Assembly (NCBI GenBank): GCA_021811155.1
Contig: JAJZPO010000028.1
Span: 1-34,022, forward strand
Direction of reading: 5' to 3'
DNA length: 34,022 nt
Source of the DNA: Bacillota bacterium
GTDB taxonomy: Bacteria > Bacillota > Desulfitobacteriia > Desulfitobacteriales > JAJXUE01
How positions within the stretch are numbered: the stretch's first letter is position 1; each line of letters opens with the position of its first letter. Shown one piece after another: positions 29,068-34,022 of the stretch. Made by a program: the position numbers and the translations under genes. The notes beneath the pieces were generated by a model. That model was not told the origin of the DNA, did no database searches, and was given only the letters and a program-made list of their open reading frames with translations.

Positions 29068-30344
29068 GAAAGCAAGTGGATCCTTTGCGGTTGTGGGAAC
29101 AGGATGGTGACCTGGAACTGATGAAGAAGTTTTTTAATAACCTGAGCGGCAAAGACGAAAAGGAACGCATCAAGCAGATGGTGCTGGCGAAACTGGCCCA
29201 GGACGGAACTCGTGATACTCAAATCGGGCAAGCATCTCGTGTTGAGCGGGATCCTTACAAGGAGCATGCAAGCCTGCCTGCCAGAATCAAAGGAGCTTGG
29301 CAGAATTCCTGGCGGCGTTGGGGCTGGAAAATGGCCCTGCCGGTAGCGGCTATGGTACTCGTGGCCGTCATTGGGCAGGCAGGTCTAGGCGGATTGGGGG
29401 ACAAGCAGCCCGCTTCTTCTCCAGCGTCTCAAAAGGCAACCGCGAATCTTAGTGTGGGCAACAGTCCGGCAAGCGAGAACGCTGCCGGCTCTGCTGACAG
29501 CGGCACAGGCCGTCGTAGCGCACATTCCTCAGCAGCGACTCCACCTACCGGATTTGGCAGCCAGGCTTCATCGCTTGGCGGAGGGCAGACCAAGGACAAG
29601 GCCCAAGTCATTGTTCCGCCTACCCCGCCGGCCGCCCCCCCTGCCGACCCCAGCCTGCCCAGAAAAATCACCCGCAACATGAGCGCCACCCTCCAAGTGG
29701 AAAAGGTTGAAACTGCGGCAGACAAGTTGAATAGCCTCGCCCAATCCCTGGGAGGCTATACAGTAGATTCCCAGCTGGATAATCAGCAGGATAGTTCTAA
29801 TGCCGTTGCCCACGTGACGTTCAAAATTCCGGCAGACAAGTTTGAAGGTGTGCGCAGCAGCCTGGCCGAGATCGGCAAAGTCCTCAACCAGCATATTTCT
29901 GCCGACGATATCACCAATCAGTATTATGATGCGGACACCAGGCTAAAAAACTGGCAGGCAGAAGAACAGCGCTATCTGGACATTCTGCGTCAGGCCAAAA
30001 GCGTCAATGACATCCTCAGCGTGGAAAATTCTTTAAGCAATATCCGCATGCAGATCGAACAGCTTAAAGGACAGCTCAAACTCTGGGACAACGAAGTTGC
30101 TTACTCAACCATCCAGGTACAGCTTCAGACAAAACCGAATCCGGTCAGAGTGAATGAGCCTTGGCAGCCAATCTCCTGGCACACAACCTGGCAGGCCGCC
30201 AAAAACGCCGTACTCAAGACCATCAGTGCGAGCTGGAATTTCTTAAACTATTTGGTTGTAGGTCTTGGTTATGCACTCCCCTTCCTGGTTTTGGCAGGCG
30301 CGGGATATCTGGGCTACCGCCAATGGCGCAGGAAAAAAGGCTGA
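29064..30344 (+). CDS. DUF4349 membrane protein, probable anti-sigma factor
   Basis: 426 residues. A cytoplasmic N-terminus (1-88, charged) is followed by one membrane helix (about 89-106), a Ser/Ala/Pro low-complexity linker (about 112-205), an extracytoplasmic DUF4349 domain (about 205-370) with a coiled-coil-prone middle (LKNWQAEEQRYLDILRQAKS), and a C-terminal membrane helix (about 393-418) ending in RRKKG. The ATGA overlap with the ECF gene suggests that the N-terminal part binds the sigma factor and the outer domain senses an envelope signal. That role is inferred; I see no clear zinc-binding anti-sigma (HxxxCxxC) motif. Confidence 0.78.
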   Translation: MRKQVDPLRLWEQDGDLELMKKFFNNLSGKDEKERIKQMVLAKLAQDGTRDTQIGQASRVERDPYKEHASLPARIKGAWQNSWRRWGWKMALPVAAMVLVAVIGQAGLGGLGDKQPASSPASQKATANLSVGNSPASENAAGSADSGTGRRSAHSSAATPPTGFGSQASSLGGGQTKDKAQVIVPPTPPAAPPADPSLPRKITRNMSATLQVEKVETAADKLNSLAQSLGGYTVDSQLDNQQDSSNAVAHVTFKIPADKFEGVRSSLAEIGKVLNQHISADDITNQYYDADTRLKNWQAEEQRYLDILRQAKSVNDILSVENSLSNIRMQIEQLKGQLKLWDNEVAYSTIQVQLQTKPNPVRVNEPWQPISWHTTWQAAKNAVLKTISASWNFLNYLVVGLGYALPFLVLAGAGYLGYRQWRRKKG

Positions 30345-30408
30345 CAAAAGTGTAAATGCCAATCCAAAGCAGTTGTGTTTAGAACCGCATGCTTTCCGCA
30401 GTACCGAA

Positions 30409-30443
30409 AAGGCCCTGTTACCCGGGTAGAGCAACAGGGCCTT
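30409..30443. terminator. bidirectional terminator between DUF4349 gene and rodA
   Basis: AAGGCCCTGTT pairs with AACAGGGCCTT around a 13-nt loop. The minus strand exits on TTTT, better than the plus strand, so it mainly ends the rodA transcript. It lies between two converging genes. Confidence 0.75.
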
Positions 30444-30461
30444 CGCTATTTACGCCTTCTG

Positions 30462-31607
30462 CTAAAACATCAGCTTCTGTTTGCGCAGATTTACGTTTAT
30501 CACGAGGCCTATGGCCAGGAGGTTGCTCCACATGGCGCTCCCTCCGTAGCTTATCAGAGGGAGCGGAATGCCGGTGACCGGCATAATTCCGGATGTCATC
30601 CCCACGTTGACAAGAATGTGAAAGGCCAGCATGGCTACCACACCGGTTACGATTAATGCCCCGAATTGGTCCTGGGCATTCATGGCTATTCCCACTCCGC
30701 GCAGAAGCAGGATAAAAAAGAGGAAAAGCAAGGTAACCGAACCGACAAAACCAAACTCCTCACCCACGATGGAAAAGACGAAATCCGTATGGTGCTCAGG
30801 CAAGAAGTTCAGCTGGCCCTGCGTACCCTCCCGGTACCCTTTGCCCCACATGCCGCCGGAACCGATAGCCACTATGGACTGCATCACCTGGTACGCATCC
30901 CCGCGCAAATCCGTGTTCCCGCCGGTGGCCGGCTGCAAAAATGTAGTCACCCGGTTGACCTGGTACTCTTTCAGAGGAATAGGCATCCCGAACTTGGTAT
31001 GGGCAAAAATTGCTCCCGCAAACAGCATTAAAGCAATCAGAAAAACAGCGCTGAACTTCCAGGGATTGGCCCCGCCCACAAGCATAATCCCAATCATGAT
31101 GGCCAAAAACACCAGACCGGTTCCCAAGTCAGGCTGCTTGATGACCAGCACACTCGGAATCCCTATGTAAATAAAGGCAGGGATAAAGTCCCGGAACCTT
31201 TTTAGTTTGCCCTTGCGTTTTGCCACGAAATCCGCGAAACAGATAATAATCAGGATTTTGGCAAATTCCGACGGCTGGATGCTGAAGGAGCCAAGAACCT
31301 GGATCCAGCGGGAAGCCCCTTTGGCCGAGTTGCCGAACAGGAGCACCGCTACGAGGATAGCCAGATTGAAGCCGTACAGCCACCAGGAAATCTTGCGGAA
31401 TACCTGGTAATCCACAGCGGTCACAGCTATCAAGATCAGGATGCCGCTGGCGATCCAGACCATCTGCTGTTTCAGGTAAAAATAGGGATGAGTGCTCACC
31501 AGGCTGATAGACGCCGTGCTCATTATCAACAAACTGCCGCCAAGGAGTAAAATCACCACGAAGATAAACAGGTAGTCCAAATTGCGGAACATTCTCTTAT
31601 CGACCAT
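30462..31607 (-). CDS. rodA: RodA/FtsW/SpoVE (SEDS) peptidoglycan glycosyltransferase
   Basis: 381-residue SEDS-family protein with about ten membrane segments, which polymerises lipid II with a partner class B PBP. Conserved features include SRWIQVLGSFSIQPSEFAK, QPDLGTGLVFL, the large outer loop, FLPEHHTDFVFSIVGEEFGFVG, and the C-terminal TGIPLPLISYGGSAMWSNLLAIGL. The EHHTDF and STHPYF features and proximity to min genes suggest RodA rather than FtsW or SpoVE. ATG with GGAGG 9 nt upstream. It has its own promoter and terminator. Confidence 0.93.
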   Translation of the reverse strand: MVDKRMFRNLDYLFIFVVILLLGGSLLIMSTASISLVSTHPYFYLKQQMVWIASGILILIAVTAVDYQVFRKISWWLYGFNLAILVAVLLFGNSAKGASRWIQVLGSFSIQPSEFAKILIIICFADFVAKRKGKLKRFRDFIPAFIYIGIPSVLVIKQPDLGTGLVFLAIMIGIMLVGGANPWKFSAVFLIALMLFAGAIFAHTKFGMPIPLKEYQVNRVTTFLQPATGGNTDLRGDAYQVMQSIVAIGSGGMWGKGYREGTQGQLNFLPEHHTDFVFSIVGEEFGFVGSVTLLFLFFILLLRGVGIAMNAQDQFGALIVTGVVAMLAFHILVNVGMTSGIMPVTGIPLPLISYGGSAMWSNLLAIGLVINVNLRKQKLMF

Positions 31608-31656
31608 TAACTCTTTCCTCCCAGAACCGGGATTTCGACAACTTTCTCATTAGATA

Positions 31657-31686
31657 ATTATAATCCCTTGGCAAAAGACCCGTAAA
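31657..31686 (-). promoter_or_regulatory. probable sigma-A promoter of rodA
   Basis: On the minus strand TTTACG (31681-31686), 18 bp, then TATAAT (31657-31662), about 50 nt upstream of the rodA ATG. The -10 is perfect and the -35 matches 4 of 6. Confidence 0.55.
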
Positions 31687-31689
31687 CAG

Positions 31690-31710
31690 GAAAAAAACGC
31701 CTCGCGGCGT
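31690..31710 (-). terminator. terminator of minC-minD-minE
   Basis: ACGCC-GCGA-GGCGT on the minus strand, followed by TTTTTTT. It lies about 185 nt after minE, separated from it by the hairpin region at 31750-31851. Confidence 0.85.
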
Positions 31711-31749
31711 AAATTCCAAACATCTTTAATAATTAAATCGTCTCCGAGA

Positions 31750-31851
31750 GCATCCCTTCGACATTCGGGGTCCCCACAAAATCATAGCTGGCAAGACCTA
31801 CCCCAGGATTTTGTGGGGGTAAGGTGCGTACTGGACGTACGTTGAGGATGC
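31750..31851. other. large nested palindrome downstream of minE
   Basis: A perfect 12-bp stem, CCCCACAAAATC (31772-31783) with GATTTTGTGGGG (31807-31818), has a 23-nt loop. Outer arms GCATCC (31750-31755) and GGATGC (31846-31851) can close the whole region. On the right side CGTAC-TGGAC-GTACG (31827-31841) makes its own hairpin. No ORF fits. It may be a MITE-like insertion or a 3' UTR structure of the min transcript. Confidence 0.6.
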
Positions 31852-31872
31852 CGGTAGGCACTGCGGCAAAGC

Positions 31873-31898
31873 CAGAGGAAGTTTTTCAACAGCCTCTA
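31873..31898 (-). repeat. GTTGAAAAACTTC hairpin element at the minE stop
   Basis: On the minus strand TAGAGGCTGTTGAAAAACTT continues into CCTCT; AGAGG pairs with CCTCT. The TAG is the minE stop codon. The centre is identical to the copy at the obgE stop (18076-18106), while the stem bases differ but still pair. Confidence 0.6.
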
Positions 31899-32186
31899 AG
31901 AGTGGCTGGCGGCGCCGGAGGCGTACCCCCGCTTCATCTTCAGTACCGGAATGTTAGCCACCAGGGCTACTGAGTTATCTTCCTGATTGAGGTTGACTTC
32001 CAGTGCAGTCTGGTCAATTTCCATATATTCCGAAATGACTTTGATCAAATCTTCCTTCAGGGCGTTCAACATGTGCGGAGACACATTGGCCCGGTCATGC
32101 ACCAGGACCAGCCGTAATCTCTCTGTGGCCACAGTCTTGGAGTTAGAGCTTTCTTTGCCAAACATGCGGTTAATGAAATCAAACAT
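31896..32186 (-). CDS. minE: cell division topological specificity factor MinE
   Basis: 96-residue MinE. The N-terminal membrane-binding/anti-MinCD helix (MFDFINRMFG) is followed by the characteristic ERLRLVLVHDRANVSPHMLNALKEDLIKVISEYMEID and the beta-rich topological domain. MinE drives MinD ATP hydrolysis and so makes MinCD oscillate; B. subtilis lacks it and uses DivIVA/MinJ. The ATG at 32186 has GGAGG 7 nt upstream, preferred to a frame start at 32207. Last gene of minC-minD-minE. The C-terminal tail (YASGAASHS) ends at a repeat that supplies the stop codon. Confidence 0.93.
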   Translation of the reverse strand: MFDFINRMFGKESSNSKTVATERLRLVLVHDRANVSPHMLNALKEDLIKVISEYMEIDQTALEVNLNQEDNSVALVANIPVLKMKRGYASGAASHS

Positions 32187-32219
32187 CAACCTTCCTCCTT
32201 TCTCCAATCGAACTCCCCG

Positions 32220-33014
32220 TTATCTGATGCCAATGAGCTTTTTCAGCTTGTCCACAAACCCATCGGATTCTTCCAGGTTCATCAAGGGCACATCTTCACC
32301 GCTTATGCGTTTAACTACGTTGCGGTAGGCCTGTCCGGCTTTGGAGGCCATATCCAGCACAGCCGGCTCGCCCCTGTTGGTGGAAACGACAATAGCCTCA
32401 TCCTCAGGCACAACCCCGATAATCTTGATGGCCAGGATATCCTCCACATCAAAAATGTTCATCATATCGCCCTTTTTGACCATGGCAGGCCGCAGGCGGT
32501 TAATAACCAGCATGGGGTCGTGGAGCTGCTCCGCTTCCAACAGACCGATAATCCGGTCTGCATCGCGGACTGCGCTTACTTCCGGATTGGTCACTACAAT
32601 TGCCCGTTCCGCCCCGGCAATAGCATTTTTGAAACCCTGTTCAATGCCAGCCGGGCAGTCGATAATAACATAGTCAAACTCCTGTTTCAGGTTGCCCACC
32701 AGTTCTTTCATCTGGGACGTGCTCACCGCGTTCTTGTCCTTGGTCTGGGCTGCCGGCAGCAGGAACAAGCTTTCAAACCTTTTGTCCTTGATCAAGGCCT
32801 GCTTCAACCGGCAGTTGCCGTTGGCTACATCCACAATGTCATACACAATCCGGTTTTCCAGGCCCATAACCACGTCGAGGTTGCGAAGTCCGATATCTGT
32901 GTCGACCATTACCACCTTATACCCCAAAGCAGCCAAACCGGTCCCGATATTGGCCGTGGTAGTGGTCTTGCCGACCCCGCCCTTGCCGGAAGTAATTACA
33001 ATAACTTCTCCCAT
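32220..33014 (-). CDS. minD: septum site-determining ATPase MinD
   Basis: 264-residue ATPase of the ParA/MinD family. Deviant Walker A GKGGVGKTTT with the signature lysine (residues 10-17) and the switch region DTDIGLRNLDVVMGLENR are intact. The C-terminal amphipathic membrane-targeting helix is visible (FVDKLKKLIGIR). It binds membrane with ATP and recruits MinC to block FtsZ rings away from midcell. ATG with GGAGG upstream. Flanked by minC and minE in the same operon. Confidence 0.97.
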   Translation of the reverse strand: MGEVIVITSGKGGVGKTTTTANIGTGLAALGYKVVMVDTDIGLRNLDVVMGLENRIVYDIVDVANGNCRLKQALIKDKRFESLFLLPAAQTKDKNAVSTSQMKELVGNLKQEFDYVIIDCPAGIEQGFKNAIAGAERAIVVTNPEVSAVRDADRIIGLLEAEQLHDPMLVINRLRPAMVKKGDMMNIFDVEDILAIKIIGVVPEDEAIVVSTNRGEPAVLDMASKAGQAYRNVVKRISGEDVPLMNLEESDGFVDKLKKLIGIR

Positions 33015-33042
33015 ACTTTCCGTTTCCTCCTTTTATCCTACC

Positions 33043-33732
33043 TTAACGAGCACGGGCCTGCCGCTCGCTGGGGACATATCTTTCAATCGTCACGATACCG
33101 TTCTTGATGCGGGCAATCTCCGGCACATCGGGCTCTTCCGTATCGTCATCGGGCGCCCTGGTTATCTGGTCGGCAATCCTTAATTGCGTCGGCTTGAGCC
33201 TCAGCGCGGTGACGATCGACCCCTGATTTCCGGTTGCGCCGGCATGGACCACTCCCCTCAGGGCGCCCATAACTATCACATTGCCGCTGGCTACGATTTC
33301 TGCGCCGGGGTTCACATCTCCTAGTATAACCACGTTACCGTCGTAACTTATGCTCTGGCCTGAACGCAGGGTCCGCTTGATCAGCAGGGTTTGTTCATCC
33401 GCGTAGGGATGGATTTGTCCCTGCGGGATTTCCATGAGTTTTGGGGACTTGGCTTTTTCGTCTCCTCTCCCGTTAGGCTCAGGCCTGCTTACATTGATCC
33501 GTTTCAACTGTAACTTATGCAGCTTGAACAGGTTTTCCAATTCCGTGATGTCCTCGGCCGAAATTTCCCGGGAGCCAAAATCGCAAATTACCTGGGCACC
33601 CGCCAAAAACTCTTTGGAAGAGGCAAGTTTGGCAGCAATCTTTTGCTTTAAAACCTGAAATTCGATTTTCGGATCCAGGTGGAGAAAGATCCCTTCCCTG
33701 CTGCCCTTAATCACTACGGAGTCGTTCGTCAT
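33043..33732 (-). CDS. minC: septum site-determining protein MinC
   Basis: 229-residue FtsZ-assembly inhibitor. The N-terminal domain (about 1-100) is the FtsZ-binding alpha/beta fold; the C-terminal beta-helix (about 115-215) carries LRSGQSISYDGNVVILGDVNPGAEIVASGNVIVMG, where RSGQ binds MinD. A Pro/Gly/charged linker joins them. ATG at 33732 with AAGGATC upstream. First gene of the min operon in this window; the expected mre genes or a penicillin-binding protein would lie further right. Confidence 0.95.
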   Translation of the reverse strand: MTNDSVVIKGSREGIFLHLDPKIEFQVLKQKIAAKLASSKEFLAGAQVICDFGSREISAEDITELENLFKLHKLQLKRINVSRPEPNGRGDEKAKSPKLMEIPQGQIHPYADEQTLLIKRTLRSGQSISYDGNVVILGDVNPGAEIVASGNVIVMGALRGVVHAGATGNQGSIVTALRLKPTQLRIADQITRAPDDDTEEPDVPEIARIKNGIVTIERYVPSERQARAR

Positions 33733-33822
33733 TTATGATCCTTGATCCCTTCAGCTCAGACTTTCTGCCTAAACGGTTATTAGATTCTACAGGGTGAGAA
33801 TAAATCCCTCCCGGGGATACAT

Positions 33823-33851
33823 AAAAAACGAGGCTTTTTTCCTCGTTTTTT
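33823..33851. terminator. bidirectional terminator upstream of minC
   Basis: AAAAAACGAGG (33823-33833) and CCTCGTTTTTT (33841-33851) form an 11-bp stem with a 7-nt loop and T-runs on both strands. On the minus strand it would end a transcript coming from the right edge. Confidence 0.85.
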
Positions 33852-33880
33852 ACAGGAAAATAATGTCGCACACTGCTAAA

Positions 33881-33911
33881 GGAATTCAGAACTCAGAACT
33901 CAGAATTCAGA
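33881..33911. repeat. 7-bp-period repeat at the right edge
   Basis: GGAATTCAGAACTCAGAACT-type units run through this interval. Its inverted partner is not visible, possibly beyond the terminator or absent. From 33912 to the window end I see no certain gene. The minus strand has an open frame from the edge that stops near 33907, and the plus strand has GGAGGAG before an ATG at 34015; either could be the edge of a gene. Confidence 0.55.
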
Positions 33912-34022
33912 CATGCATGCCGCTTGACGACATCACTGATGAATGAAACAGGCCGGTAAGCTCAAGGGTGAATTTTCTTTCTGCGCAGAGAAGCATTACG
34001 GAGGAGCCGTTAGCATGCTCGG

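Noticed and set aside
33907-34022. Minus-strand open frame of about 38 codons entering from the right edge
   Set aside because: Too short and unlike any expected gene end (mre or PBP2); an open run of this length is likely by chance.

Overview
The window looks like the chromosome of an endospore-forming, GC-rich member of the Firmicutes/Clostridia, most like the Peptococcaceae (Desulfotomaculum/Pelotomaculum type). The evidence is gene content and order: minC-minD-minE-rodA, a spoIVFA/spoIVFB-like pair, two linked radical-SAM genes (TIGR03960/TIGR03936), RNase G, rplU-prp-rpmA, a Spo0B-like gene, obgE, yhbY, nadD, yqeK, rsfS, T-box-controlled leuS, comEA and comEC. Nearly all of these lie on the minus strand, so the window reads biologically from right to left. 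The genus is an inference; no rRNA gene is present.

Reading from the right edge: minC, minD, minE and rodA (division-site placement and wall elongation) end at strong terminators. A plus-strand block follows: an ECF sigma factor translationally coupled to a DUF4349 membrane protein (probable anti-sigma), and a small DUF4870/Tic20-like membrane protein. The minus strand then resumes with a spoIVFA/spoIVFB-like pair, TIGR03960/TIGR03936, rng, and the L21-Prp-L27 operon with a clear sigma-A promoter. Prp is the protease that trims the N-terminal extension of L27, and that extension is visible here. Next come a Spo0B-like phosphotransferase and obgE.

An accessory block at about 13.9-18.0 kb interrupts the conserved series. 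It holds a MacA-like adaptor and MacB/FtsX-type permease with no ATPase gene, and a divergent 532-residue class II terpene-cyclase-like protein with an intact DxDDTA acid motif. The housekeeping series resumes with yhbY, nadD, a small RRM RNA-binding protein, yqeK, rsfS, a class I methyltransferase and leuS behind a T-box leader (specifier CUC, Leu). A second accessory stretch (3.4-7.3 kb) holds ogt, azlC-azlD, a CrtI/retinol-saturase-like oxidoreductase and an isoprenylcysteine-methyltransferase-like membrane protein. ComEA-ComEC closes the window.

The intergenic spaces are unusually rich in dispersed repeats of three kinds. There are 7-bp-period repeats (GACTCCT/AGAAGTC types), often in inverted pairs. 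There are GGGGACGGTTC-core palindromes in two flank subfamilies. There is also a GTTGAAAAACTTC hairpin present twice. Several of them begin exactly at the stop codon of the adjacent gene. The nadD-yhbY gap contains two consecutive long stem-loops that I could not match to a known RNA. The main leads are the stop-codon-abutting repeats, that structured gap, the unplaced class II cyclase, and the ECF/DUF4349 module.
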